Of a stretch of 64,000 bases of DNA, positions 43,232-52,818 are shown one piece after another. The stretch is from assembly GCF_017813235.1 (NCBI RefSeq), contig NZ_JAGISH010000005.1, positions 124,001 through 188,000 of the forward strand. Reading direction: 5' to 3'. Positions within the stretch are counted from its first letter, which is position 1, and each line of letters starts with the position of its first letter. The notes beneath the pieces are model-generated. The model was not told the DNA's origin and did no database searches. It was given only the letters and a program-made list of their open reading frames with translations. The position numbers and the translations under genes are program-made. This stretch comes from Sagittula salina (lineage in GTDB: Bacteria; Pseudomonadota; Alphaproteobacteria; Rhodobacterales; Rhodobacteraceae).

Positions 43232-44494
43232 ATGAGCTCGATGAGCGAAGGCAGCGGTCAGCATCCAAGCCAGTCATCGAGGGAGCGTAGCGGCCTCGCC
43301 GCGCTGGTGTTCGACGCCAAGGCGCGGTCCCTCTTCTTTCAGGCGATGCTGGCCATCGCCATCCTTGGGATGATCTGGGTTGCCATAGGCAACGCCGCGG
43401 ACAACCTCGCCCAACAGGGCCGCGAATTCGGCTTCGATTTCTTCGACCGGCCGTCCGACATCCAGATTCTCACCACCTTCGGCACCTGGCTCGTTGGCTA
43501 TGAACCCGGGCAGAACACGGTCTTCCATGTGTTCATCATCGGCATCGCCAACACGCTGATCATCAGCCTCGCGGGCGTGTTCTTTGCCACGATATGGGGT
43601 TTCCTGATCGGCATTTTCCGCCTGTCGCCCAACTTCGTCCTGCGCTCCTTCGGCACGATCTATGTCGAGCTTCTGCGCAATGTTCCGTTGCTGCTGCAAA
43701 TCTTCTTCTGGACCGCGCTTCTGCGGATCGTGGCACCGTCCCAGCGCGGCGAATTCTCGACGCTGGTGCCGGGCCTGCTGCAATTCGACGCCAAGGGCAT
43801 CTATGGCCCCTACCCCATCCCGCACGATGGCATGGGCGTGGTGATGATCGCCCTCATGGTCGCCATCGTGGCGGCGTGGGGCTTTGGCAAATGGGCGAAG
43901 AAGCGGCAGGATGCCACCGGCCAGCCCGCGCCCGTGGGCCTCGTTTCCATCGCGCTCATCATCGGGCTACCCGTCGTGGTCTTTCTGATCATGGGCCGTC
44001 CGCTGTCGATCGAATGGCCGAACTTCGTCTCCGAGGGTCCCGTACTGCGGCGCGGTTTCGAACGCGGCATCGGGTCCTACATCGCGCCGGAATTCATGGC
44101 GCTCTTCCTCGCGCTGACCACCTATACAGCAGCCTTCATCGCGGAAATCGTCCGCGCCGGCATCAACGCCGTCCCCAAGGGCCAGTCCGAGGCCGCCGCG
44201 GCACTGGGCCTTCCCAAGGGCGTGGCCATGCGCAAGGTCATCCTGCCCCAGGCGTTCCGGGTGATCGTGCCGCCGCTGACCTCTCAATATCTCAACCTGA
44301 CCAAGAACTCCTCGCTCGCCGCCGCCATCGGGTACCCTGAACTGGTCGCCGTTTTTGCCGGCACCACGCTCAACCAGGTCGGCCGCGCGATTGAGATCAT
44401 CGCCATTGTGATCCTCGTCTATCTGGTGATTTCACTGGCAACATCCGCCTTCATGAACTGGTTCAACAACCGCGTGAAGCTGGTCGAACGGTAA
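43232..44494 (+). CDS. aapQ: Amino acid ABC transporter permease AapQ
   Basis: The 420-residue permease belongs to the His/Glu-type family. Several membrane segments flank a long periplasmic region, and the ATPase-coupling EAA loop reads EIVRAGINAVPKGQSEAAAA then LGLPKG near residues 310-335. It pairs with AapM. The first about 30 residues are hydrophilic; Met4 is an alternative start. Confidence 0.95.
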   Translation: MSSMSEGSGQHPSQSSRERSGLAALVFDAKARSLFFQAMLAIAILGMIWVAIGNAADNLAQQGREFGFDFFDRPSDIQILTTFGTWLVGYEPGQNTVFHVFIIGIANTLIISLAGVFFATIWGFLIGIFRLSPNFVLRSFGTIYVELLRNVPLLLQIFFWTALLRIVAPSQRGEFSTLVPGLLQFDAKGIYGPYPIPHDGMGVVMIALMVAIVAAWGFGKWAKKRQDATGQPAPVGLVSIALIIGLPVVVFLIMGRPLSIEWPNFVSEGPVLRRGFERGIGSYIAPEFMALFLALTTYTAAFIAEIVRAGINAVPKGQSEAAAALGLPKGVAMRKVILPQAFRVIVPPLTSQYLNLTKNSSLAAAIGYPELVAVFAGTTLNQVGRAIEIIAIVILVYLVISLATSAFMNWFNNRVKLVER

Positions 44495-44504
44495 GGATAG
44501 GGAC

Positions 44505-45911
44505 ATGATCGACAGACCTGTAGAATACCCCGCCGTCGACCACGAAGTGGCTTACCTGCGGACCGAAGAAGCCCCGACACTGCAACCGCCCGGTTCCGAG
44601 ATCGGTTTCCGGGGCTGGCTGTGGCGCAACATCTTTGCCTCCATGGCGGATTACACTTCCGCCCCGGCGGCGGTGATGTCGCTCTTCATGACGGCAATCA
44701 CGTTGTTCACTGGCTATGCCATCGTCTGGATGGCCTGGACGCTGTTGGATTTCACTGTCTTCTCGGCCACCTTCACCGCCGCTGAAGGGCTGAAACGCGA
44801 CGCCTGCTTGCCCAACCCTGGTGCCTGCTGGCCGTTCATCGAGGCCAAGTGGTACCAGTTCATGTACGGCTTCTACCCGCCGGAGGATGTCTGGCGCGTG
44901 AACGTTTGCTTCGCCGTGCTGGCGGCCGGGATCGGCTGGCTGATCTTCGGCCCGTCCCATCGCGGTAAGGTCGCGGCCTTCATGCTGTTCGGCTACCCCG
45001 TGCTGGCCTACGTCCTGCTGAACGGGATGCCGGTTGAAGACAATGGAGACCTCGGCCACATCTTCTCCGGCGTGTGGTTTCCGGCGATCGTCGCGGCGGT
45101 CCTCTTTGCAGGGTGGTGGCTGGCCGACGCCGGGCGCCTGGGCGACGTGGGCTCCGCCTTTGCGCCGGTCCTGCTGATGGGCGTGATCGTTGTAGCCATA
45201 TTCGCGGTTCTGCCGCTGGTGACCATGGCGATTGACCTCGCACTTGGCACCGAGGTGGTGGAAACCAACAAATGGGGCGGCCTGACCGTCACGCTGGTGG
45301 TGGCCATCGCCGGGATCGTCGTCTCCCTTCCGATGGGGATGCTGCTGGCGCTCGGCCGCCGGTCGAGCGCCCCGATCATCAAGTGGTCCTCGATCATCTT
45401 CATCGAGGTGGTCCGGGGCATTCCGCTGATCTCGGTACTGTTCTTCGCCTCGGCCATGCTGCCTTATTTCCTCGAGCCCGGCGTCGACTTCAACAAACTG
45501 CTTCGCGCCATGATCGGCGTGATGCTCTTTGCCTCCGCCTACATGGCCGAGGTCATCCGGGGTGGCCTGCAAGCCATGCCCAAGGGCCAGTACGAAGGCG
45601 GTATGTCGCTGGGCCTGTCCTACTGGCAACAGATGCGGCTGATCATCATGCCGCAGGCCCTGACCACCGTGATCCCCGGCATCGTCAACACCTTCATCGG
45701 CCTGTTCAAGGACACCACGCTGGTTCTGATCATATCGATCTTCGACCTTCTGGGCATCCTCATGGCCACCCTGAAGGACCCGGAGTGGGCCACCCCCACC
45801 ACCGCCTACACCGGCTACCTGACCATTGCGCTGATCTACTGGATCTTCTGCTTCGGCATGTCGCGCTACTCCGTCCACATGGAAAGGAAACTCGACCGCT
45901 CGCATCACTAA
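44505..45911 (+). CDS. aapM: Amino acid ABC transporter permease AapM
   Basis: The 468-residue second permease has a longer N-terminal half with additional membrane helices (about 55-80, 135-150, 160-175, 185-205 and 215-240). The canonical transport module follows, with the EAA loop EVIRGGLQAMPKGQYEGGMS. This elongated form is typical of AapM/BztC. It follows aapQ by 10 bases. Confidence 0.95.
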   Translation: MIDRPVEYPAVDHEVAYLRTEEAPTLQPPGSEIGFRGWLWRNIFASMADYTSAPAAVMSLFMTAITLFTGYAIVWMAWTLLDFTVFSATFTAAEGLKRDACLPNPGACWPFIEAKWYQFMYGFYPPEDVWRVNVCFAVLAAGIGWLIFGPSHRGKVAAFMLFGYPVLAYVLLNGMPVEDNGDLGHIFSGVWFPAIVAAVLFAGWWLADAGRLGDVGSAFAPVLLMGVIVVAIFAVLPLVTMAIDLALGTEVVETNKWGGLTVTLVVAIAGIVVSLPMGMLLALGRRSSAPIIKWSSIIFIEVVRGIPLISVLFFASAMLPYFLEPGVDFNKLLRAMIGVMLFASAYMAEVIRGGLQAMPKGQYEGGMSLGLSYWQQMRLIIMPQALTTVIPGIVNTFIGLFKDTTLVLIISIFDLLGILMATLKDPEWATPTTAYTGYLTIALIYWIFCFGMSRYSVHMERKLDRSHH

Positions 45912-45971
45912 AGCCATTGGCGCCGGTGTCCGACGGACGCGGCGAATGCGAGACAAAGAGGATGAGATAAC

Positions 45972-46751
45972 ATGCAAATGACCGACACGACCCCTCCGAA
46001 CATGACCATCTCCGACGAGAAGGCCATCGAGATCAGCCAGATGAACAAGTGGTACGGGAGCTTTCACGTCCTGCGCGACATCAATTTGACGGTGTACCGC
46101 GGCGAGCGCATCGTGATTTGCGGGCCTTCGGGTTCCGGCAAGTCGACGATGATCCGCTGCATCAACGCGCTGGAGGAACATCAGGACGGCACCATCGTGG
46201 TGGATGGAACCCGGCTGACGTCTGACCTGAAAAACATCGACAAGATCCGGTCCGAGGTCGGCATGTGCTTCCAGCACTTCAACCTCTTCCCGCACCTGAC
46301 AATTCTGGAAAACTGCACCCTTGCCCCCATCTGGGTCCGTAAGGTGCCAAAAAAAGAGGCCGTCGAAACGGCCATGCACTACCTCGAGAAGGTGAAGATC
46401 CCGGATCAGGCCAACAAGTACCCCGGCCAGCTGTCGGGTGGCCAGCAACAGCGCGTGGCGATTGCGCGATCTCTCTGCATGAAACCCCGCGTGATGCTGT
46501 TCGACGAACCGACTTCGGCGCTCGATCCGGAGATGATCAAGGAAGTGCTCGACACAATGATTGAGCTGGCTGAAGAGGGGATGACCATGCTTTGCGTTAC
46601 GCATGAGATGGGCTTTGCCCGCCAGGTGGCGAACCGCGTGATCTTCATGGACCGCGGCCAGATCGTCGAGCAGAACGAGCCGGAGGCCTTCTTCAATAAC
46701 CCGCAGTCCGACCGCACAAAGCTTTTCCTCAGCCAGATCCTCGGCCACTGA
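45972..46751 (+). CDS. aapP: Amino acid ABC transporter ATP-binding protein AapP
   Basis: The 259-residue ATPase powers AapQM. Walker A is GPSGSGKST, the signature is [15 protein letters not shown], Walker B is [12 protein letters not shown] and the switch His is in [13 protein letters not shown]. It is very similar in layout to GlnQ/AapP. ATG occurs at 45972 and 45978; a purine-rich GAGGATGAGA stretch lies upstream of both. A hairpin follows the stop. Confidence 0.96.
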   Translation: MQMTDTTPPNMTISDEKAIEISQMNKWYGSFHVLRDINLTVYRGERIVICGPSGSGKSTMIRCINALEEHQDGTIVVDGTRLTSDLKNIDKIRSEVGMCFQHFNLFPHLTILENCTLAPIWVRKVPKKEAVETAMHYLEKVKIPDQANKYPGQLSGGQQQRVAIARSLCMKPRVMLFDEPTSALDPEMIKEVLDTMIELAEEGMTMLCVTHEMGFARQVANRVIFMDRGQIVEQNEPEAFFNNPQSDRTKLFLSQILGH

Positions 46752-46768
46752 TCAGCCCTCGCACCGGT

Positions 46769-46800
46769 CCTGTCCCACGGCGCCAATGCCTCGGGACAGG
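46769..46800 (+). terminator. Possible terminator of the aap operon
   Basis: CCTGTCCC (46769-46776) and GGGACAGG (46793-46800) form an eight-base stem with a 16-base loop, then TCTTCCT. It lies 17 bases after aapP. Confidence 0.5.
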
Positions 46801-46941
46801 TCTTCCTGGTCGGTACCGACAGAATTTACGTGGGACGCTCACTCCGCGCTCTTTGTCTAAGCCTGCTCTGCGCTTGCCGAGTCCGGGTTTCTGCCATGGG
46901 TCTCTGATACCGGGGTTCTTGCGCTCGTCAGCCTCCATCGA

Positions 46942-48684
46942 TCAGGCGGCCTTCTCCGTCTTCTCCGCCTCCTCCGACCCTCCGGGATTGGTCGAGAACT
47001 GCGATACCAGCCGATTCATGCCCTCCGCTTCTTCGTGCAGTAGCTGCGCGGCGGCGGTCGACTCCTCCACCATGGCGGCGTTCTGCTGCGTCACGCGGTC
47101 GAGGTTGGCAATGCCCTCGTTGATTTCATTCAACCCCTGGGCCTGATCGTTGGCGCTGGAGGCGATGTGTTCCACCATGCGCGACACATCGGCCACCTTC
47201 GTCAAAACATCCTCCAGTGCCGAGCCAGCTGCCTCCACCAACCGAACGCCGTCCTTCACCTGCTCGCCAGAACCCTGTATCAGATCCTTGATCTGTTGCG
47301 CCGCCTCCGCGCTACGCTGCGCCAGCTGACGCACTTCGGAGGCGACCACGGCGAAGCCCTTGCCCGACTCTCCGGCGCGCGCGGCTTCCACCCCGGCGTT
47401 CAAGGCCAGAAGATTGGTCTGGAAAGCGATATCGTCGATAACGGAGGTGATTTCGGAAATCTGGTCCGAACTCTTTTCGATCTCATCCATAGCGGTCACG
47501 GCGGATTTCATCACCTCGCCGTTCTTCTCCGCGATCTGGCGGGTATGGGCCATCGTCGCGTTCGCTTCGCTGGCGTTCTTAGCAGCGGATTTGACGGCTG
47601 CCAGCATTTCCTCCATGGCGGCGGCGGATTCTTCCAGTGTGGCAGCCTGCGTTTCTGTACGATGCGCGAGGTCGGAAGTCGCGGCGGCGATCTGGTTCGC
47701 GCTGCCAAGGATGTTGTCCCCTCCGTGCATGACCTCCAGCATGACATCTCGAAGATGCGAGACCGCGCGGTTGTAGTTGGTCCGCAGCGCCTCGTACTCC
47801 GCTGGGAAAGGCGCTTCGATCTGACGGTGCAGCACGCCTTCGACGAGGACGTTGAGCGCTTCCGACAGTTCGCGTACCACGGTGGCTTGCTGGGCCTGAT
47901 GTTCCGCGCGCTGTGCATCGGCGGCGCGGCCCTCGCGCAGGGTCGCGACGAGAGTCTCAAGGTTTCGGGCAATGCCGCCAATCTCGTCCTTGCGCCCATC
48001 TAGACCGGACCGCGCATCGTAATCGCCATCCGCCACCTTGGCCACAGCTTGTGACATCCGCTCCAGCGGACGACCCATCATCCGGGCCAGCAGGACAAGC
48101 GTCACGCCGATCATCACGACAAAGGTCGCCCCCGCCAGTGCAAAGATCAACAAGGCATTGGACCAGACTACAGCGCGTTGAGCTTCGAAACTCGCCTCCA
48201 TCGAAAGCACGCCCAGAACCGGCCCCTCCGGCCCGCCGAGGATCGGTTCGGCCTGGAAACGGCCACCGGCCTCCATCATCCCCTCACCGGAGGCCTGCAC
48301 CTGCGCCGCGAGGTCGACCAGTCTCTGGCGATCCATCCCCTCCACGTCCTCTTCGCCGACCACCTCGCCGGCGGCATTGGTCACCACAGCACCGCGTCCG
48401 GCGATGCCGAGTGCCTGGAGCGATTTATGCAGTTCTTCTTCTACCTTGGCTGTGACGTTGAAGCGCAGCGGCTTTGCGATTGCTTCTGTCCCGCTGGTCA
48501 TGGCGCGCTTCACCTGAAGGTTGACACCCTCGTCCGCCATCCCGTTCATTAACTTAAGTGACCCGAAGGACAGCACGGCAGCCACGACCACCGTCGTCAG
48601 GGTCATGAGGCCCGCGCAGCGCACGAAGATGGAATTCAGCCGCGAAACGCGCGGAGCAACAGAGTCAGCCAAAGTTCTCGACAT
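46942..48684 (-). CDS. Methyl-accepting chemotaxis protein
   Basis: The 580-residue receptor has a first membrane helix at about 23-42, a roughly 115-residue periplasmic sensor part, a second helix at about 172-196, HAMP sequence and a C-terminal signalling coiled coil. The conserved tip is [20 protein letters not shown] followed by [20 protein letters not shown]. There is no C-terminal NWETF-type CheR-binding pentapeptide; the tail is Glu/Lys-rich. The ATG at 48684 gives a normal short cytoplasmic N-terminus, and upstream in-frame codons are rejected. No che genes are in the window. The ligand is unknown. Confidence 0.93.
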   Translation of the reverse strand: MSRTLADSVAPRVSRLNSIFVRCAGLMTLTTVVVAAVLSFGSLKLMNGMADEGVNLQVKRAMTSGTEAIAKPLRFNVTAKVEEELHKSLQALGIAGRGAVVTNAAGEVVGEEDVEGMDRQRLVDLAAQVQASGEGMMEAGGRFQAEPILGGPEGPVLGVLSMEASFEAQRAVVWSNALLIFALAGATFVVMIGVTLVLLARMMGRPLERMSQAVAKVADGDYDARSGLDGRKDEIGGIARNLETLVATLREGRAADAQRAEHQAQQATVVRELSEALNVLVEGVLHRQIEAPFPAEYEALRTNYNRAVSHLRDVMLEVMHGGDNILGSANQIAAATSDLAHRTETQAATLEESAAAMEEMLAAVKSAAKNASEANATMAHTRQIAEKNGEVMKSAVTAMDEIEKSSDQISEITSVIDDIAFQTNLLALNAGVEAARAGESGKGFAVVASEVRQLAQRSAEAAQQIKDLIQGSGEQVKDGVRLVEAAGSALEDVLTKVADVSRMVEHIASSANDQAQGLNEINEGIANLDRVTQQNAAMVEESTAAAQLLHEEAEGMNRLVSQFSTNPGGSEEAEKTEKAA

Positions 48685-48987
48685 GGTGTCTTTCCAGGTT
48701 GGGTTAGCGCGTGATCGCGCCCGATTGCGGAAGCACAGCCGTGTTCCGGACTCCATTTCAGTGAGGTAGGCGGGCGCCATGTATCATTCCGGTCCACGGT
48801 GCCGCGTCACGGCGGATACACACGAGCGTCAGGCTCGATGCGAAAAGCGTGGCTGCGCCGCGAGGCGGACTTCTTCCGACGTGGCGCCCGCTTGGGCGTT
48901 CGTACTGGACTGGTATTCCTGTCCCGTGGATGGCCGTTAAATGGCCCGGAGCGGATCGCCCCCGGTCTTAGGGGACGGCCCGTTCGA
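48685..48987. other. Interval between chemoreceptor gene and the sensor-like gene
   Basis: About 300 bases with no gene. It should hold the chemoreceptor promoter near 48690-48790. I see no strong hairpin or recognised operator. Confidence 0.45.
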
Positions 48988-49557
48988 TCACATGAGAGAT
49001 TCGGCGTTGATACCGACGGTCATGGCACCGATGGGCGCACCGGTTGCCGGATCGGTCAGCGTCAGGGAAATCTGCGCCTGGTACGTCTGGCTCGACTCAT
49101 CGAACTCGATCTCCGAGAAATGTACCGCGTGGGCCCCGACATCGTAGGTCTTCTGGAACTTGTCCTCGTCCCCCTGCCAGTAATCGGATGTCGGTTGCGA
49201 GGCGGCGACGTTCAGGCCGTGGGCGTCCATCAGAAAGATTTCCGTCATCGTGCCGTCGGACTTTTCGACCTGTTGCCGCAGGAATTCGGCGGCGGAATTC
49301 ATCAGAACGCCATCCACGAGGTCGGAAGCGCCGGCGCCGACTTCTGCGCGCCACTGCTGGTCCAGCGCGTCGATCTGGGCGGCGTCATAGCCGGCAGTGT
49401 TGGCATTCTGCGCGGTGATCGCATCGATCAGCATGGGCGTTTCAACCCATGGCATGATCTGCGTATCAAGAAAGCTTTGCATCGCGGAGTCGGGTTCCGC
49501 CGCGAAGGCCATCGAAGAAGCGAGACAGAAGCCGGCAGTCAGGAGGGAGAAACGCAT
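48988..49557 (-). CDS. Periplasmic Cache/PDC-like sensory protein without membrane anchor
   Basis: The 189-residue protein has a signal peptide (MRFSLLTAGFCLASSMAFAA). The mature part resembles a PAS-like extracellular sensor domain: EIFLMDAHGLNVAASQPTSD, YWQGDEDKFQKTYD and ISLTLTDPATGAPIGAMTVG then INAESL. The 'GAMTVGIN' ending is the typical last strand of a Cache domain. There is no transmembrane helix or output domain, so it would be a soluble periplasmic ligand binder. It is the gene immediately upstream of the chemoreceptor, on the same strand. Confidence 0.7.
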   Translation of the reverse strand: MRFSLLTAGFCLASSMAFAAEPDSAMQSFLDTQIMPWVETPMLIDAITAQNANTAGYDAAQIDALDQQWRAEVGAGASDLVDGVLMNSAAEFLRQQVEKSDGTMTEIFLMDAHGLNVAASQPTSDYWQGDEDKFQKTYDVGAHAVHFSEIEFDESSQTYQAQISLTLTDPATGAPIGAMTVGINAESLM

Positions 49558-49709
49558 GGATTGTGCTCCGGGGTTGTGAAGTGGTTGCGGAATTCAGCGC
49601 AGCATAGATTTTCAGACCCTTCGGTTTCCTTAAGTCTGCCCGCAAAATAGACGCAATTTTCACGGCATTCCGGCGCGGCCCGAGCGATCGCCCGCCACAC
49701 GCCCCATGC

Positions 49710-50516
49710 TCAGCGATGCCGGTGGGCGCACCGCAGCATTTCTGTAACCGGGTAACGCCGGGCCAGCGCTGACAGGCCAGCGTGACCCGCGTCCAGGGCG
49801 GCTGCGTCCAACCCTCCCTCCGCGCGCGCCACATCCAACGTCAGGTAGGCTCCAGCGTTATCGAACGGCGCCCCCAGTGGTTCGGAGACGAGCGGCTTGC
49901 CCGCAAGGCAGGCCATGAGCAGCCGCGGCACCTCCGTGTAGGTGCCGGGCAGAGAATGGATATTCAGCATGGCCGCGCCCTCGGAAACGAGCCTGTCGAT
50001 CTCCTCCCCCGATGCGCGATCGCTCGGGCGTCGCGGCTCCGGCAGCGTTTTCAGAACGGATCGTCGCCGCGGCGTCATCGCCCCGATGAATACCAGCCCA
50101 TTGCCCGGCTTGCGTGGCGGCGGCACGGAGGGGAATACATAGGGACCAAACAGGAAACGCCGTGGCAGCAGATGTGGCAGCAGCCCGTAGTGCGGCCGGT
50201 TCTGGGGATTCCACTCGACGAACAGATCCGCCCCGAGCGCCATCCGCGCGATACGTCCCCGGCTGACCTTGGTTTCGATCCTGTTGCCTTCGGCGTCAAG
50301 AATCTGCTCCGTCTGAACGATGATCAGGCGCCGACCGGGCGTGCGCGCAACCTTGCGGGTTCGATGCGCGCCAAGCCAGATGTCGGTCGGACCGAACCGC
50401 TCCGTACCGGGGCCAAGGCTTTGACACAGTGTCCGCGCAACCAGTGCCAGCGTCGGATGAGTGGTGAGGAAGCGGACGTCTCCCGTTTCGGTTACCGTGA
50501 CGGGATGACGGCTCAT
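49710..50516 (-). CDS. Glycosyltransferase-like protein, tandem paralogue 2
   Basis: The 268-residue protein is a paralogue of its upstream neighbour. Shared blocks include IIVQTEQILDAEGN, LFVEWNPQNRPHYGLLPHLL, FLFGPYVFPS, LVFIGAMTPRRRSVL and AAMLNIHSLPGTYTEVPRLL followed by MACLAGKPLVSEPL. The last block resembles the C-terminal nucleotide-sugar-binding part of GT-B glycosyltransferases (Glyco_trans_1_2 type). No signal peptide is seen. Its ATG overlaps the stop of the upstream gene as ATGA, so the two are translationally coupled. Substrate unknown. Confidence 0.7.
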   Translation of the reverse strand: MSRHPVTVTETGDVRFLTTHPTLALVARTLCQSLGPGTERFGPTDIWLGAHRTRKVARTPGRRLIIVQTEQILDAEGNRIETKVSRGRIARMALGADLFVEWNPQNRPHYGLLPHLLPRRFLFGPYVFPSVPPPRKPGNGLVFIGAMTPRRRSVLKTLPEPRRPSDRASGEEIDRLVSEGAAMLNIHSLPGTYTEVPRLLMACLAGKPLVSEPLGAPFDNAGAYLTLDVARAEGGLDAAALDAGHAGLSALARRYPVTEMLRCAHRHR

Positions 50517-51328
50517 GACCGATCTCCCCGGCGGGCATTCGGTCCTCCGGGCCGGACGCGGCGCAGTAACTCTTCGAAGCTGTAGCGCGCCGCGATCTCG
50601 TCTCGCATGGCTTCAAAGGCGGCGCGGAAATCGGCGGCCTGCGCGGCGCCCAGTGGCACATAGTGGCGCCCCGCAACGAAGGGCGGTGCGAGCGGTTCGC
50701 TGACCACCGCCTTGCCGGCCAGCACCGCCGACAGCAGACGCGGCACTTCGGAGTAGACACCGGGCCTGCGATGCAGATTGACCATCGCGGCAGCCTGCCG
50801 GATGCGCTCCGACAGCGCCCCGCCATAAAGGTCGGTCTCCACGCGGACCGGCGGCACGCCCGGCGATCCAAGCACCTTTCGTCGCCAATCGTTCAGTGCT
50901 CCGACAAACAAGAGTTCGTCCGTTCTGCCGGGGTCAAATGCAACCGACCGTGACGGAAACAGATATGGGCCGAAAATCAACTTCTGCCCCGCCAACAGCC
51001 GCGTGGCCCACGGGTAGTAGGGTCGGTTGTAGGGACTGAGGTCCACCAGCAGATCGCACTGCCGCAGATAGCTGGCGAGGTAGCGCGGCTTCAACGTCTC
51101 GTCGGTACGGGCGCCGGTAGCATCAAGGAAATGCTCCGTCTGGATGCCGATCAGCGGCCTTCCACGGTGGCGCGGCAGTTGGCTGTAGCGATGCACGCCC
51201 AGCACGACATCCACCGGCGTGGCACAGAGCGCCTCGTCCGCGATGCCGTCCAGCATGTCCCGCGCGATCTGTTCGAGGATGGGCACATCGGTGAAGATGC
51301 TCACCTTGCCGAGGATCTGCGTGGACAC
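50513..51328 (-). CDS. Glycosyltransferase-like protein, tandem paralogue 1
   Basis: The 271-residue protein starts at GTG (51328) with GGAGAAG about nine bases upstream. This start gives a length and N-terminus that align with the downstream paralogue, whereas the ATG at 51469 adds 47 low-complexity residues. Matching blocks are LIGIQTEHFLDATG, LLVDLSPYNRPYYPWATRLL, LIFGPYLFPS, LLFVGALNDWRRKVL and AAMVNLHRRPGVYSEVPRLL followed by SAVLAGKAVVSEPL. A GT-B-like C-terminal half is likely. It is divergent from the EmrE-type gene. Confidence 0.7.
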   Translation of the reverse strand: MSTQILGKVSIFTDVPILEQIARDMLDGIADEALCATPVDVVLGVHRYSQLPRHRGRPLIGIQTEHFLDATGARTDETLKPRYLASYLRQCDLLVDLSPYNRPYYPWATRLLAGQKLIFGPYLFPSRSVAFDPGRTDELLFVGALNDWRRKVLGSPGVPPVRVETDLYGGALSERIRQAAAMVNLHRRPGVYSEVPRLLSAVLAGKAVVSEPLAPPFVAGRHYVPLGAAQAADFRAAFEAMRDEIAARYSFEELLRRVRPGGPNARRGDRS

Positions 51329-51467
51329 TAGGACTTCTCCGGAACGATACCAGCCGGTGCGGTTCCGCCCGGCGACCTCTGGTGGTGTTAGCCGCCCCCC
51401 CTTCGCGCCGCAAGCGTGGCGAAAGCCGGCACCGGAGGAAACCACGCCTATGCGCCGAGGAGACCGC

Positions 51468-51797
51468 ATGTCCTATCTCGTCCTGATCCTCGCCGTGGTT
51501 GCGGAAACCATCGGCACCACGGCCCTGCAGGCCAGCCAGCAGTTCACCCGGCCCCTGCCCTCTGCGTTGGTGGTTGTGGCCTACGGCACCGCCTTCTACC
51601 TGCTGGGACTCGTGCTGCGGGACCTGCCGGTGGGTGTGGCTTATGCCATGTGGTCCGGGCTGGGGATCGTTATGATCGCCGTCATCGGACGCGTCATCTT
51701 TGGCCAGAGGCTTGACCTGCCCGCCATCCTCGGCATGGGGATGATCCTCGGCGGCATCCTGGTCATTCACCTCTTCTCTGCAAGTTCGCCGCACTGA
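51468..51797 (+). CDS. EmrE-type small multidrug resistance transporter
   Basis: The 109-residue protein has four membrane helices and closely follows E. coli EmrE. The essential membrane Glu is residue 13 (LAVVAETIGTTALQAS). GVAYAMWSGLGIVMIAVIGR matches the GIAYAIWSG signature, and FGQRLDLPAILGM and the C-terminal SSPH also match. It should export cationic compounds in exchange for protons. GAGGAG precedes the ATG at 51468. It is a single gene, not a paired SMR. Confidence 0.93.
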   Translation: MSYLVLILAVVAETIGTTALQASQQFTRPLPSALVVVAYGTAFYLLGLVLRDLPVGVAYAMWSGLGIVMIAVIGRVIFGQRLDLPAILGMGMILGGILVIHLFSASSPH

Positions 51798-51824
51798 ACA
51801 GCGCCGTCAAAGCAAATACAAAAA

Positions 51825-51850
51825 GACCCCGGAGAGGATGCTCCGGGGTC
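51825..51850 (-). terminator. Intrinsic terminator between convergent genes
   Basis: GACCCCGGAG (51825-51834) and CTCCGGGGTC (51841-51850) form a perfect 10-base stem with a six-base loop. On the minus strand it is followed by TTTTT, so it mainly terminates the outer-membrane protein gene; it may also act on the EmrE-type gene. Confidence 0.9.
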
Positions 51851-51875
51851 CTTGTTCTATCAATCCGGGACAGGA

Positions 51876-52466
51876 TCAGAAGCGCAGCGTGCCGCGCAGG
51901 TTCAGCGTGTCCGAGTTCAGGTCGGTGGTGGTGGAGCCGAGGTCTTCGAAGTCCTCGCTCAGGTACTCGGCGCCGACGCCAAAGCGCTCGGTAACCTTGT
52001 ACTCTGCACCGATGCCGTAGACCGGAGCGGAGGCTTCGCCCAGCGAGGTGTTCACCTTGGACATACCGGCGGTGGTGTAGACCATGGTGCGGCCCATACC
52101 GTAGCCCAGCTTTGCCTTGGCACGGGTCACGTCATCGACGTCGATGCCGTTGACGCTCTGGCTGTCGTTGCCCTGGTACTCGATTTCGGCACCGGTCACG
52201 AGACCGTTGTTCCACTGGTAGTCGTAGCCGCCGAACAGGCCGTAGGCCGCCTCGGTGTTGTCGGTGCCGCCGTTTTCGGCGCGGTTGCTGCCATAGGACA
52301 GACCGGTGTAGGCGCCGGTCCACTCGTTTTTCGGGGCGACCGGGGTGATCTCGACCGGGGTGGCCGGGGTCGGCTCGACGGTGGTCACCTCGAGGCTGCC
52401 TGCCAGGGCGGTGGTGCCAAGCGCTGCAGCGGTTGCGGCGGTCAGTGCGAGAATGCGCGTTTTCAT
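51876..52466 (-). CDS. Outer-membrane beta-barrel protein (Opa/Omp25-like)
   Basis: The 196-residue protein has a signal peptide (MKTRILALTAATAAALGTTA, cleaved near ALAGS) and a Pro/Thr/Glu-rich spacer. Eight alternating beta strands follow: WTGAYTGLSYGSN, YGLFGGYDYQWNNGLVTGAE, AKAKLGYGMGRTMVYTTAG, YGIGAEYKVTERFGVGAEYL and the terminal LNLRGTLRF, with the C-terminal Phe typical of BamA substrates. AAAGGAAAGAG precedes the ATG at 52466; the longer open frame is rejected. The role is probably structural or surface-related. Confidence 0.88.
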   Translation of the reverse strand: MKTRILALTAATAAALGTTALAGSLEVTTVEPTPATPVEITPVAPKNEWTGAYTGLSYGSNRAENGGTDNTEAAYGLFGGYDYQWNNGLVTGAEIEYQGNDSQSVNGIDVDDVTRAKAKLGYGMGRTMVYTTAGMSKVNTSLGEASAPVYGIGAEYKVTERFGVGAEYLSEDFEDLGSTTTDLNSDTLNLRGTLRF

Positions 52467-52818
52467 GTCTCTTTCCTTTCTCGTTCCACGCCCGGGCTTT
52501 TTCTGCTCATGCTCTCCCGACCGTTTCGGCGGCGAGGGCGATCCCGTGCGTTCCAGGACCCCATGTGGCGATCCCTTCTGGCCATGCAACCAGCTTTCGC
52601 GCCTTTCGGTTCCCGCTGACGCGCCTCCCCCGGCGTCATGCGCCAAAGGGCGCGCATCACCCACCAGGGAATGGCAATAACGTGCCGGTTTCACGCTTTG
52701 CTGCGATTGCATCACTGCGTGGCAATTGCACAACAGGCGTATTTGCGACGGTTTGCCACTGGTGTTTTGCCGCGTGTGACGCTACGCGGACGCCAACTCC
52801 GGACAAAGGAAATCTCAT
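52467..52818. other. Divergent promoter region, omp gene and typA
   Basis: About 350 bases with no gene. Promoters for both flanking genes must lie here. The part near 52670-52780 is less GC-rich. I could not fix a -35/-10 pair with confidence. Confidence 0.45.

Noticed and set aside
44463..46748. A 761-codon minus-strand open frame opposite aapM and aapP
   Set aside because: It spans two conserved genes on the other strand and is His/Asp/Gly-rich without domains.
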